Assembly: GCA_038326325.1 (NCBI GenBank)
Contig: JBBQJW010000014.1
Span: 1 to 64,000 of the forward strand
Direction: 5' to 3'
Length of the DNA: 64,000 nucleotides
Source of the DNA: UBA10324 sp038326325
GTDB lineage: Bacteria; Bacteroidota; Bacteroidia; Chitinophagales; UBA10324
Shown: positions 1 to 8,392 of the stretch, piece after piece
How positions within the stretch are numbered: position 1 is the first letter of the stretch
How the letters are laid out: every line of letters starts with the position of its first letter
Program-made: the position numbers and the translations under genes
The notes under the pieces: model-generated
The model's database searches: none
Told to the model about the DNA's origin: nothing
The model's input: the letters and a program-made list of their open reading frames with translations, nothing else

Positions 1-108
1 CTGAAATTTGTTCAGGAACTTGAAAAATCAATTACCAGAGACATTGTTATTATGACTGGAGGAGACCCCGTTATATTTGACAATCTCTTCGCTAAACCAC
101 CTGATTAA
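1..108 (+). CDS. C-terminal fragment of a truncated gene, possibly a response-regulator receiver domain
   Basis: Frame 1 is open from the window edge to a TAA at 106-108 and encodes 35 residues. The visible part has a hydrophobic strand (DIVIMTGG) followed by NLFAKPP. This resembles beta4 and the conserved Lys-Pro of beta5 in receiver domains, but the stop comes straight after KPPD, before the usual alpha5 helix. The +1 frame continues with residues HLINFFRTVV, which would suit an alpha5, so a frameshift near 100-105 is possible. The identification rests on a very short match. Confidence 0.4.
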   Translation: MKFVQELEKSITRDIVIMTGGDPVIFDNLFAKPPD

Positions 109-193
109 TTTCTTCCGAACAGTTGTGGTCAGGAGACCAACAATGGCGGAGAAGCAGGACGCAACTGACCAATTAAACACCCAAAGATTTTTA

Positions 194-201
194 TACTTTT
201 G
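194..201 (+). promoter_or_regulatory. Candidate Bacteroidota -7 promoter box TACTTTTG
   Basis: TACTTTTG matches the Bacteroidota -7 consensus TAnnTTTG exactly and lies 22 bp before the ATG at 224. Transcription starting about 7 bp downstream would give a short leader, which supports 224 rather than earlier in-frame codons as the start. I see no convincing -33 TTTG. A 7-bp inverted repeat (TGGTCAG 126-132 and CTGACCA 165-171) lies upstream. Confidence 0.45.
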
Positions 202-223
202 TGTAATGCTACACAAAACAAAA

Positions 224-1072
224 ATGCGATTTCTGTTATTTACCATTATCACTTCAACATTACTTTTAGTTGGGTGTAAGAAAAAAATCACATTCGCTAC
301 TGTGTCAACCGCGTTTCCTGTAGAATCAAACATAAATACCACAAGTGCAATATTAGAAGGTTCCATAACGAAGGATGGAAACAGTACTGTAACAGAAAGA
401 GGTATTGTTGTTGGCACATCATCAGCTCCTTCAATTTCATCAGTTTCGAATATGATATTTACAAATGGTTCAGGGTTGGGAGATTTTTCAGTATCCGCAA
501 CAGGTCTTTCTCCCGGAACAACTTATCATTTTCGTGCTTACGCAACCAATAGCGTTGGTACTTCTTACGGAGAGGAAAGATCTTTTCTTACAGTTGCGTC
601 ACCTGAAATTTTCTGCGGTGACTCCATCACAATAGATTGCCTCAATACAAATTGGGCTGTACAAAAACCTTCAACAGCTTCTTATAGTATTTTACCTAAT
701 TATTATTTAGGTAAAAATTGTCTTTTACTTGTTAATTCGCATGGCAGCACTCAAGTAAATCCTCCTTCAATACAATTTAATTCAGTTATTAATAATATAA
801 AAAGGACTACTTCATATCGTATAAGTTGTGATGTTAAAATCAAAGGTTATCCTGATTTCGCAAATAATCCAAGTTTTGCATTTTATGCTTTTACCAGTTC
901 AAATTGGTACGGACAACATTACTTTAATTCTTCACCTGGTGCATATGAAATAAGTGATTGGTCTAACCACAGCTATATATTTATTAGTGGGGAAGAAACA
1001 AGTCTTCAATTTCAGCTTTATTCGTTATACGATAGCACTTGGATTTCAAATTTAGCTATTACAGAATTATAG
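224..1072 (+). CDS. Fibronectin-type outer-surface lipoprotein
   Basis: From the ATG at 224 the protein is 282 residues. It starts with a basic, hydrophobic signal peptide ending in a lipobox (LLVG then Cys, about residue 17) followed by KKK, so it is a predicted lipoprotein. Residues about 25-120 form a fibronectin-III-like domain of the kind common in Bacteroidota secreted proteins (SAILEGSIT, ERGIVVGTSS, GLSPGTTYHFRAYATN). The rest looks like a beta-rich carbohydrate-binding-type module (FAFYAFTSSNWYG, WISNLAITEL). In-frame codons reach back to position 77, but the lipoprotein signal and the promoter box favour 224. The ligand is unknown. Confidence 0.7.
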   Translation: MRFLLFTIITSTLLLVGCKKKITFATVSTAFPVESNINTTSAILEGSITKDGNSTVTERGIVVGTSSAPSISSVSNMIFTNGSGLGDFSVSATGLSPGTTYHFRAYATNSVGTSYGEERSFLTVASPEIFCGDSITIDCLNTNWAVQKPSTASYSILPNYYLGKNCLLLVNSHGSTQVNPPSIQFNSVINNIKRTTSYRISCDVKIKGYPDFANNPSFAFYAFTSSNWYGQHYFNSSPGAYEISDWSNHSYIFISGEETSLQFQLYSLYDSTWISNLAITEL

Positions 1073-1100
1073 TTCCGATTTCTAAGTTACATAAAGTAAA

Positions 1101-1210
1101 TTTCGTTCAAGCAGTGTTCCCCAACAGCAACCCTGCGTTTTATTTTCTTTATTTTTTCCTCAATAACTCAATTTATCCAAAACTAAACCCGAACAACCAC
1201 CTGAAAAACT
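1101..1210 (+). repeat. Direct repeat copy 1 in a 0.9 kb non-coding stretch
   Basis: About 110 bp: a GTTCAAGCAG start, then CCCAACAGCAACCCTGCG, a T-rich run, CAATAACTCAATTTATC, and a stretch reading CGAACAACCACCTGAAAAAC. It recurs with small changes at 1606-1713 and in short form at 1541-1590. Apart from these repeats and the proline-rich frame next to them, I see no convincing gene in 1073-1986. Confidence 0.7.
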
Positions 1211-1403
1211 AAAACTACCTGCTGATAAACCAGAACAACCGCCTGAAAAACTCGAACAGCCAATTGAAAAAACAGAACCGTCAGTTGCCAAACACATACT
1301 GTCAGTTGCTAAACCCAAACACATAACTGAAAAACTCGAACAAGCACCTGCGAAACTTCCCTCTCCTTTGGAGACGGGCACCGAAGCTGGAGGAGCTGTT
1401 TAA
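1167..1403 (+). pseudogene. Proline/glutamate/lysine-rich reading frame without a start codon
   Basis: This plus-strand frame is open from 1167 to a TAA at 1401-1403. It reads as short imperfect repeats of the type EQPPEKLEQP and ends SPLETGTEAGGAV. The only codons before it are a stop at 1164 and non-start codons, so it cannot be translated as it stands. It may be the tail of a degraded gene or low-complexity DNA. The segment around 1361-1395 (TCCCTCTCCTTTGGAGA) resembles a dispersed element I associate with Bacteroidota genomes, which is recollection rather than a search result. Confidence 0.3.
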
Positions 1404-1540
1404 ACAATCTTCACCAACTTCTTAAACTGAATTTTGCTTACTTGCTTAAACTCAGCAGAACTAAAACCAAAAGCAGAGCGCACTTCATTTTTTGCTGCTT
1501 GGCAAACATCATTCAATCCTGTTACTGGAGTGTACAAAGC

Positions 1541-1590
1541 TTTTTGTCTCAGCAGGGTTACCCAACGGGAACCCTGCGTTTTATTTTTAT
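1541..1590 (+). repeat. Direct repeat, short copy 2
   Basis: A shorter relative of the repeats at 1101-1210 and 1606-1713: TTTTTGTCTCAGCAG, then TTACCCAACGGGAACCCTGC and a GTTTTATTTTTAT run. It lies in a minus-strand frame of 66 codons (1400-1600) that I could not match to any family. Confidence 0.6.
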
Positions 1591-1605
1591 AGGGTGCCAA
1601 ATTTT

Positions 1606-1713
1606 TTTGTTCAAGCAGACCTACCCAACAGCAACCCTGCGTTTTATTTTCTTTATTTTTTTATCAATAACTCAATTTATCTCAAACTAAACACGAACAA
1701 CCACCTGAAAAAC
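1606..1713 (+). repeat. Direct repeat copy 3
   Basis: Near-copy of 1101-1210 in the same orientation. It shares the TTCAAGCAG start, the CCCAACAGCAACCCTGCG core, the T-rich tract, CAATAACTCAATTTATC and the ACCACCTGAAAAAC end. The two long copies differ at roughly one base in ten by eye. Confidence 0.7.
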
Positions 1714-1986
1714 TCAAACAACCACAAGCGCATTTCGGGCGAGTGAAAATAATTTTATTTTCAAACTTCCAAACAAAAAATCTCTTCGTTATAAAAATCA
1801 GAACAACAGCTTATAGCAAAACTTCTCCCTGCTCTCCTCTTTATATTAATAAACGAACCCAAAAATAAATTCTCAATACCTCTCAATCCCTCAGTGTTAA
1901 AAATCCACTTTTTCATTTTCAATTTATCTGAACTTTCTTCGCACTTTATTCATTGAAATAAACTAAATCAGAACAGCCCACGATAA

Positions 1987-3759
1987 ATGAAAATACTTTC
2001 CGCTTATTTAAAAAATTATTATCCATTAGTCATTCTCGCTTTAGTGCTCGCAGCCATCAACCAATCATTCAGTATGATGGATCCTTTTATTCTCGGAAAA
2101 ATAATTGACAACTATGCATTGAAGTTCGCAACATTCAGCAACGAACAATTTTTTAAAGGAGTTGGGTTACTGCTTTTAGCAAGCATGGGTGTGGCAATGG
2201 TATCACGCATCGCAAAAAACTTTCAGGATTATACAGTGAATGTAATTGTGCAACGACTCGGCGCTAAAATGTACACCGATGGAATCAAACACTCTCTCGA
2301 ATTGCCCTACGAAGAATTCGAAGACCAACGCAGCGGCGAAACACTCGGAGTGTTACAGAAGGTGCGAAGCGATGTAGAAAAATTATTAAATGCATTTATC
2401 AATGTATTGTTCACTTCTGTAATCGGAATCATATTCGTAACAGTTTATGCATTCACAGTCAGTTGGATTGTAGCTCCCGTTTATTTTTCTATGATTCCGA
2501 TTATCGCCATCATCAGTTCGGTGCTGAGTAAAAAAATAAAAAAAATTCAGAAGGTCATTGTTGGTGAAACAACTGCACTTGCTGGTTCTACCACCGAATC
2601 GCTCCGCAATATTGAGTTGGTAAAAAGTTTAGGATTATCGCAACAGGAAATCGGTCGCTTAAACAATACCACTATAAAAATTCTCGGATTGGAATTAAAA
2701 AAGGTTCGTTACATACGCAGTTTATCATTCGTTCAGGGAACCATTGTAAATTTTTTACGCACAACCATTCTTGGATTAATGATGTACCTGATATTCCGTC
2801 AGGAAATTCAACCCGGACAATTTGTATCGCTCTTCATTTATTCATTCTTCATATTCGGACCGTTACAGGAACTTGGAAATATTATTAATGTCTATCGCGA
2901 AGCCGAAGTATCTCTTGGCAACTTCAAAAAAATAATGGATAAACAACCGGAACCCCAACCTGTTCATCCTGTAATGATTGAACGGGTTAATTCATTGGTA
3001 TTCGACCATGTAAGTTTCAAACACAACACCGCCGCGAACAATGCGCTCAACGATATTTCTTTTAAAGTAAACCTTGGTGATACACTTGCATTTGTTGGAC
3101 CGAGCGGTAGCGGTAAAACAACTTTAGTAAAATTATTAGTCGGATTATATCGCCCTCGACAAGGAACTATTTATTATAACCAAACCGAAGGAAACAAAAT
3201 CAACTTCGATGATTTAAGAAGCCAGATTGGATTTGTAACACAAGATTCGCAACTTTTCAGTGGAACAATTCGCGAAAATTTACTTTTCGTAAATCCACAA
3301 GCAACCGACAACGAGTGCATTGATGTATTGGAAAAAGCTGCAAGTCATTCATTGCTCAGCAGAGCCGATAAAGGACTCGACACCGTCATAGGAGAAGGAG
3401 GAATGAAAATATCAGGTGGAGAAAAACAACGGCTCTCCATTGCACGCGCACTGTTACGCAAACCAACATTGATGGTATTTGATGAAGCAACTTCATCGCT
3501 TGATTCACTTACCGAAGAAGAAATAACAAGCACTATTCGTGGCATATCCGACAAGCGGCAACACATTACGATTCTGATTGCGCATCGACTCAGCACTATC
3601 ATGCACGCAGATAATATTTTTGTTCTTGAACACGGAAAAATTATCGAATCAGGAAAGCATAACGAACTTCTTGAACTGAAAGGATTGTATTATGCCATGT
3701 GGCGTCAACAAATTGGCGAACGCAAAAAAATTAATCCTGCTGCAAGTGTGTTGAATTGA
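1987..3759 (+). CDS. ABC transporter, fused membrane and ATP-binding domains (MsbA/LmrA type exporter)
   Basis: 590 residues with the standard half-exporter layout. About six membrane segments fill residues 10-310. The ATP-binding domain (about 330-575) has Walker A GPSGSGKTTL, the Q-loop (VTQDSQLFSG), signature SGGEKQR, Walker B LMVFDEATSSLD and the H-loop AHRLSTI. The protein should work as a homodimer in the inner membrane and export a lipid, peptide or drug. The substrate cannot be read from the sequence. Nothing is missing from the catalytic motifs. The gene stands alone, with no co-oriented partner close upstream. Confidence 0.92.
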   Translation: MKILSAYLKNYYPLVILALVLAAINQSFSMMDPFILGKIIDNYALKFATFSNEQFFKGVGLLLLASMGVAMVSRIAKNFQDYTVNVIVQRLGAKMYTDGIKHSLELPYEEFEDQRSGETLGVLQKVRSDVEKLLNAFINVLFTSVIGIIFVTVYAFTVSWIVAPVYFSMIPIIAIISSVLSKKIKKIQKVIVGETTALAGSTTESLRNIELVKSLGLSQQEIGRLNNTTIKILGLELKKVRYIRSLSFVQGTIVNFLRTTILGLMMYLIFRQEIQPGQFVSLFIYSFFIFGPLQELGNIINVYREAEVSLGNFKKIMDKQPEPQPVHPVMIERVNSLVFDHVSFKHNTAANNALNDISFKVNLGDTLAFVGPSGSGKTTLVKLLVGLYRPRQGTIYYNQTEGNKINFDDLRSQIGFVTQDSQLFSGTIRENLLFVNPQATDNECIDVLEKAASHSLLSRADKGLDTVIGEGGMKISGGEKQRLSIARALLRKPTLMVFDEATSSLDSLTEEEITSTIRGISDKRQHITILIAHRLSTIMHADNIFVLEHGKIIESGKHNELLELKGLYYAMWRQQIGERKKINPAASVLN

Positions 3760-3857
3760 TTTAGTATTTCAATTTCCACCCAATAGTTTTTTCACTTTAA
3801 ATTCAATTAATAAAATTGGATTTACCATTTACATTTACAGCACAACCATAATTCGTT

Positions 3858-6800
3858 ATGAAAAAAATTTTACTCCTGATATCAGTAATCATAATTTCTT
3901 CCTTTAACAAACAGTTATTTGCTCAAACTGTTACAGAAGACACAACAATAGTCCAAACATTTACTTATCAATCACCGCAGGACGCGTGGTTTAATTTTCC
4001 ATCTGATACAAACCATTACAGAAAAATACTGATGCAATATAAATTGCATTGCCCCGACCCTACCCAATGCGGCGAGTGGGATTATCTTACCTACACTTAT
4101 TTATATGACCACACTGGTGAAATTGATAGCACACTTTTCAATCATCCAAGTTTCATGATTGAAAATGCTGCTCCTGATTCGTTTCCATACATGAATAATC
4201 CGTCTCAATCATATCATTATTCAGAACAATATTCATTAGTAATTGACAATTTAAATTCATCCTCATCATCATCTATTGGGGCAGGAGTTACTCAATCCTT
4301 TCATCCATTTCATACTGGCACAGATACTCGTGCTCGTACGGTTTATCTTTACAAAGCAAGTGAATTAAATGTGGGACTTATTGCCGGAAATATTACCTCT
4401 CTTACGCTTAATGCGGCGTTTTCATGGGGAACAGAATTGAATCATCTTAAAATCAGAATTGCACTTACTCCGCTTGATTCATTGGAAGATAGCCAACTCT
4501 CAGCCGCTTGGTTACAAGTATATAATCACAACACTTATCTCACTTCCGGATTAAATATTTTTCAATTTACACAACCATATTCTTGGAATGGAACTTCAAA
4601 TGTGTTAGTCGAAATAAGTTACGATAACAACATAACAGGTTGGGATGATGTGTTACAGACTACCCCTGAAACATTCAGTGGCGGAATTACCTCAACCGAT
4701 AATGATCGCGATGTCTCCTTCAATGCTGACGAGTTCATTCAGGTGCCCGGAAATGCATTTGCTAATGTGGATTCATTTATCACAATTGCTTACTGGGCTT
4801 ATGGAGACCCTGCAACACAACCAAACGATGGAACTTGTTTTGAAGCAGTAGATTCACTTGGTCAAAGAGTGCTTAATGCACATTGTCCCTGGAGCAATAA
4901 CAATATTTATTGGGATGCCGGAAACACGGGAAGCAATTTTGATCGCATCAATTCCGCAGCATCTAATTCTCAAATTGAAGGTCAATGGAACTACTGGACT
5001 TTCACTAAAAACTGTGTAACAGGAGTAATGAATATTTACTGTAACGGAAATTTATTTCTTAGTGGCAGTGGTATGACTCGCTTGATGAAAAATATAGCCT
5101 ACTTCCGAATTGGAAAAGGGAATTGGAATGGTGCACAATCTTATCGTGGAAATATGGATGAGTTTGCTGTTTGGAATGTTGAATTGGATTCCACAACTAT
5201 TCGTGCCTACATGTATAAGGATTTAGATGCACTCCATCCGTTTTATTCCAACCTGCTTTGTTATTATAAATTCAACGATCACAATGGTGTAACATTTATG
5301 GATAGTTCGTCCGGAAATTATACTGCAACTATTATGGGACAGATTGATAATAATTTAATTCCTGCACAAACACTTTTCAGAAATTATACTAAACTATACG
5401 AGCGTCCGAATATTATTTTTAATGAAGATGTTTTCACTTCACATATTGATACTGTAATCGAAATTGATACAGTAGAAAACACTTCCATAGCTGTTGTTAT
5501 TTATGGTGATACACTTACGCCAACTATACCAACTGATACAATTTGGGTTTACCCTTCTTCGAATTATTCCTATAACGCCGATGGAACCATTGATACCACA
5601 GGTATTACACCCGATAGTGTTTTGTATAAACATTTATGGTACTGGTATGGACCCGCATTCGAGATTGTTAACCGATATGAGTTAGGCAGATTCATAACTT
5701 TATATGGAAACGGAACTTCTCTTGGTTCAAATGGAAGAACATGGGTGTATGATTTAACTAATCTTGCTCCACTGTTACACGACTCTGTTCACCTATCAGC
5801 AGGCAATTGGCAGGAATGGTTAGACATGAGATTTCTAATGATAAAAGGTAAACCAGCCCGCGATCCAATCAGCGTAGTTAATTTGTGGAACGGAGATTAT
5901 GGACATAACTCGCTGATGGAAACTTATCTGCATCCACTTCGTGTGAAGATTGATCCACTTGCTCAGAATACAATGTGGCGAACTATAACAACAGGTCATG
6001 GACAAAACGGACAGCCCAATTACGCATGCGATGAATTCTGTCAGAACAGTCAGTATGGTAAAGTGAATGGTGTTCAGCATTTCAATCAATTAATTTGGAG
6101 GGATGATTGCGGTCGCAACCCTCTTTTTCCGCAAGGAGGAACATGGATTTATCAACGCGCAAATTGGTGTCCCGGTTCTGAAGTGCGCGAATACGATTGG
6201 GAACTTACACCTTATGTTACACCCGGCGATAGTGTTACACTTGACCTTGATTATGATCCGCCTGGCTTATTCAACGGCAACTATGTTATCGCTTGTCAAT
6301 TGATCAGTTTCAAACAACCAAACTTTTCACTTGATGCAGAAATGTATGATATACTCGCTCCTAACGACCACGATGAATGGAGCCGCATCAATCCGATTTG
6401 TTCAGAGCCACAGGTTAGAATCAGAAACGGTGGAACTACTCCTTTAACTTCTGCAACCATAACTTATGGATTAGATGGTGGTACAGTTTACACATATGAC
6501 TGGACAGGAAATCTCCCATTTCTTCAAACAGCAGATGTAACACTTCCATCAATGTGGTGGGTTGGTAATGGTTCAAATAAATTTTATGCAACTATTAGCA
6601 GTCCGAACAGCGGAACAGATTTAAATCTGGCGAACAATACCGAGCATACCCACTTTAACGCTCCTGCTATTTATAATCTTATAAGTAATGTCATTCAGAA
6701 ATTTGTTTTAGAGGTGAAAACAAATGCAAACGGAAATGAAACATCTTATCAGTTAAGAGGAACAGGAGGAGTTGTGCTTGTTGATAGAAATAATCTTTCA

Positions 6801-7304
6801 TCAAATACTTTTTACCGCGATACGATAGACATTGATGCTTACAACTGTTACACCTTTGAAATTTTTGATGGCGGTGAGGATGGTTTGAATTTTTGGGCTA
6901 ACCCATCACAAGGCAGTGGATATGCAAGATTAAAAAGAGCAGATTTTCCTTTGATTCTGAAAAGTTTTCCGGCAGACTTTGGAGCTGAATACATTCATAA
7001 TTTTAAAGTCAATTGGGCATTAGGAACTCAGGAAATAAAAAATACTGTATCATCAATTGTACTTGCTCCAAATCCTGCTGTTGATTTCATAGATGTAACA
7101 GTTCAAATGACAGAACCATCAGCAAAAGTAGAAGCTGTATTAACAGATATGTCTGGCAGAGTATTGAAAACACAAACTCAGAAATTCAATCCTGCAAACG
7201 AATTTAATTTTGACACCAATGATTTAGCGCAGGGTTTATACTTTGTAAAAGTGAGATCAGGAAACGAAATATTAGTTCAGAAATTCATTAAAGTAAATGA
7301 CTGA
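3858..7304 (+). CDS. Secreted PNGase F-like protein with an inserted LamG region and T9SS type A sorting domain
   Basis: 1148 residues. Signal peptide 1-22. Residues 31-90 resemble the start of the peptide-N-glycosidase F N-domain, with the Cys pair C65/C71 and EWD75. The chain then departs for about 500 residues: a common Bacteroidota surface module (about 125-270, with TRARTVYLYKASEL) and a LamG/concanavalin-like domain (about 285-455, with DEFAVWNVELD). The PNGase fold resumes near LGRFITLYG (about 614) and continues through QE653W, CDE726FC, GGTWIYQRANWCPG and its Trp/Cys-rich core. The last 80 residues are a type A sorting domain (APNPAVDFIDV, LAQGLYFVKV). By family knowledge D60, E118 and E206 of PNGase F are functionally important; D75, E653 and E726 are plausible equivalents. 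It probably removes N-glycans from glycoproteins outside the cell or at its surface. The alignment is by eye. Confidence 0.8.
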   Translation: MKKILLLISVIIISSFNKQLFAQTVTEDTTIVQTFTYQSPQDAWFNFPSDTNHYRKILMQYKLHCPDPTQCGEWDYLTYTYLYDHTGEIDSTLFNHPSFMIENAAPDSFPYMNNPSQSYHYSEQYSLVIDNLNSSSSSSIGAGVTQSFHPFHTGTDTRARTVYLYKASELNVGLIAGNITSLTLNAAFSWGTELNHLKIRIALTPLDSLEDSQLSAAWLQVYNHNTYLTSGLNIFQFTQPYSWNGTSNVLVEISYDNNITGWDDVLQTTPETFSGGITSTDNDRDVSFNADEFIQVPGNAFANVDSFITIAYWAYGDPATQPNDGTCFEAVDSLGQRVLNAHCPWSNNNIYWDAGNTGSNFDRINSAASNSQIEGQWNYWTFTKNCVTGVMNIYCNGNLFLSGSGMTRLMKNIAYFRIGKGNWNGAQSYRGNMDEFAVWNVELDSTTIRAYMYKDLDALHPFYSNLLCYYKFNDHNGVTFMDSSSGNYTATIMGQIDNNLIPAQTLFRNYTKLYERPNIIFNEDVFTSHIDTVIEIDTVENTSIAVVIYGDTLTPTIPTDTIWVYPSSNYSYNADGTIDTTGITPDSVLYKHLWYWYGPAFEIVNRYELGRFITLYGNGTSLGSNGRTWVYDLTNLAPLLHDSVHLSAGNWQEWLDMRFLMIKGKPARDPISVVNLWNGDYGHNSLMETYLHPLRVKIDPLAQNTMWRTITTGHGQNGQPNYACDEFCQNSQYGKVNGVQHFNQLIWRDDCGRNPLFPQGGTWIYQRANWCPGSEVREYDWELTPYVTPGDSVTLDLDYDPPGLFNGNYVIACQLISFKQPNFSLDAEMYDILAPNDHDEWSRINPICSEPQVRIRNGGTTPLTSATITYGLDGGTVYTYDWTGNLPFLQTADVTLPSMWWVGNGSNKFYATISSPNSGTDLNLANNTEHTHFNAPAIYNLISNVIQKFVLEVKTNANGNETSYQLRGTGGVVLVDRNNLSSNTFYRDTIDIDAYNCYTFEIFDGGEDGLNFWANPSQGSGYARLKRADFPLILKSFPADFGAEYIHNFKVNWALGTQEIKNTVSSIVLAPNPAVDFIDVTVQMTEPSAKVEAVLTDMSGRVLKTQTQKFNPANEFNFDTNDLAQGLYFVKVRSGNEILVQKFIKVND

Positions 7305-7327
7305 AAGCTTATAGTAAATTTAGCAAT

Positions 7328-8392
7328 TTAGTTTTCTCGTTGCGTAAGTCCTGCATGTATCTGTAACAGGGTGTCCTGCAAATTATATTTCTGTTTCCAT
7401 TCAGGATAATCATGTCTAAATTTTGTAACATCACTGATGTACCAGATGTGGTCGCCAATACGATTAGTGTCGGAGTAGGTGATATTTATTTTTTTGTCTG
7501 ATATTTTTTCACATAATTTTATTGCTTCCATCATTGAGCAATTTGCATATCGTCCGCCTCCTGCATTATAAACTTCTCCTTGCTTTGGGTTTAAATAAAA
7601 CTGCCAGAACATATTTACTAAATCAAAACTGTGAATGTTATCGCGCACCTGTTTTCCCTTATAACCGAAAATGGTGTAAGGAATATTTGTTACAGCACAC
7701 TTCATCAAGTAAGCAAGAAATCCATGCAACTGAGTTCCGCTATGATTTGGGCCGGTTAAACAACCGCCACGAAAAACTCCCGTATTCATTTTAAAATATT
7801 TACCATACTCCTGCACCATGATATCTGCGGCAACTTTTGAAGCACCAAAAAGAGAATGTTTCGTTTGGTCAACACTCATCTGTTCATCAATTCCTCCTTT
7901 AAAATAAGGATGTGATTTATCTATTTCCCATCTTGATTCAAACTCAACAAGAGGAAGGAAATTTGGATTGTCTCCATAAACTTTATTGGTAGATGTGAAA
8001 ATGAAAACTGCTTTCAGACAATATTGTCTTGTCATTTCAAGCATGTTTAAAGTTCCATTTGCATTCACAGTAAAATCAGTGAAGGGTTCTTTCGCTGCCC
8101 AATCATGGCTTGGTTGAGCGGCGGCATGAATGACAAGAGAAATATCATTCCCATATTCTTTAAATATTTTTTCAAGAACTGTTACATCACGAATGTCAGC
8201 ATTGTAATGAATGTAATTATTGAATTTCGATTCTAATCTTTTTTCATTCCATTCAGTGGAAGCTTCCTTCCCGAAAAAATATTGACGGAGATTATTATCA
8301 ATTCCAATCACCTTATCAAACTTGTCAGCTAAAAACTCAACTGACTCACTTCCTACTAATCCTGCTGAACCTGTAATAATTGCTATTTTCAT
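7328..8392 (-). CDS. NAD-dependent epimerase/dehydratase (second of a pair)
   Basis: About 354 residues from the ATG at 8392, chosen because it begins MKIAIITGSAGLVGSE, a Rossmann GxxGxxG motif at the N-terminus. A longer in-frame reading is possible but would run into the upstream gene. The family is extended short-chain dehydrogenase, acting on nucleotide sugars. The usual YxxxK catalytic motif appears as FGASK, with Phe in the Tyr position. I recall relatives annotated as CDP-paratose-2-epimerase-like with the same change, but could not check. Further conserved parts are GCLTGPNHSG and GYKGKQVRDNIHS. The start overlaps the previous gene's stop (ATGA), so the two are probably co-translated. 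Confidence 0.8.
   Translation of the reverse strand: MKIAIITGSAGLVGSESVEFLADKFDKVIGIDNNLRQYFFGKEASTEWNEKRLESKFNNYIHYNADIRDVTVLEKIFKEYGNDISLVIHAAAQPSHDWAAKEPFTDFTVNANGTLNMLEMTRQYCLKAVFIFTSTNKVYGDNPNFLPLVEFESRWEIDKSHPYFKGGIDEQMSVDQTKHSLFGASKVAADIMVQEYGKYFKMNTGVFRGGCLTGPNHSGTQLHGFLAYLMKCAVTNIPYTIFGYKGKQVRDNIHSFDLVNMFWQFYLNPKQGEVYNAGGGRYANCSMMEAIKLCEKISDKKINITYSDTNRIGDHIWYISDVTKFRHDYPEWKQKYNLQDTLLQIHAGLTQREN

Noticed and set aside
28..417. Minus-strand 129-codon frame at the window start
   Set aside because: It lies opposite the lipoprotein gene and the partial gene and has no recognisable domain.
1160..1381. Minus-strand frame rich in Ser, Gly and Cys
   Set aside because: It is the opposite strand of the P/E/K-rich repeat and has no independent support.
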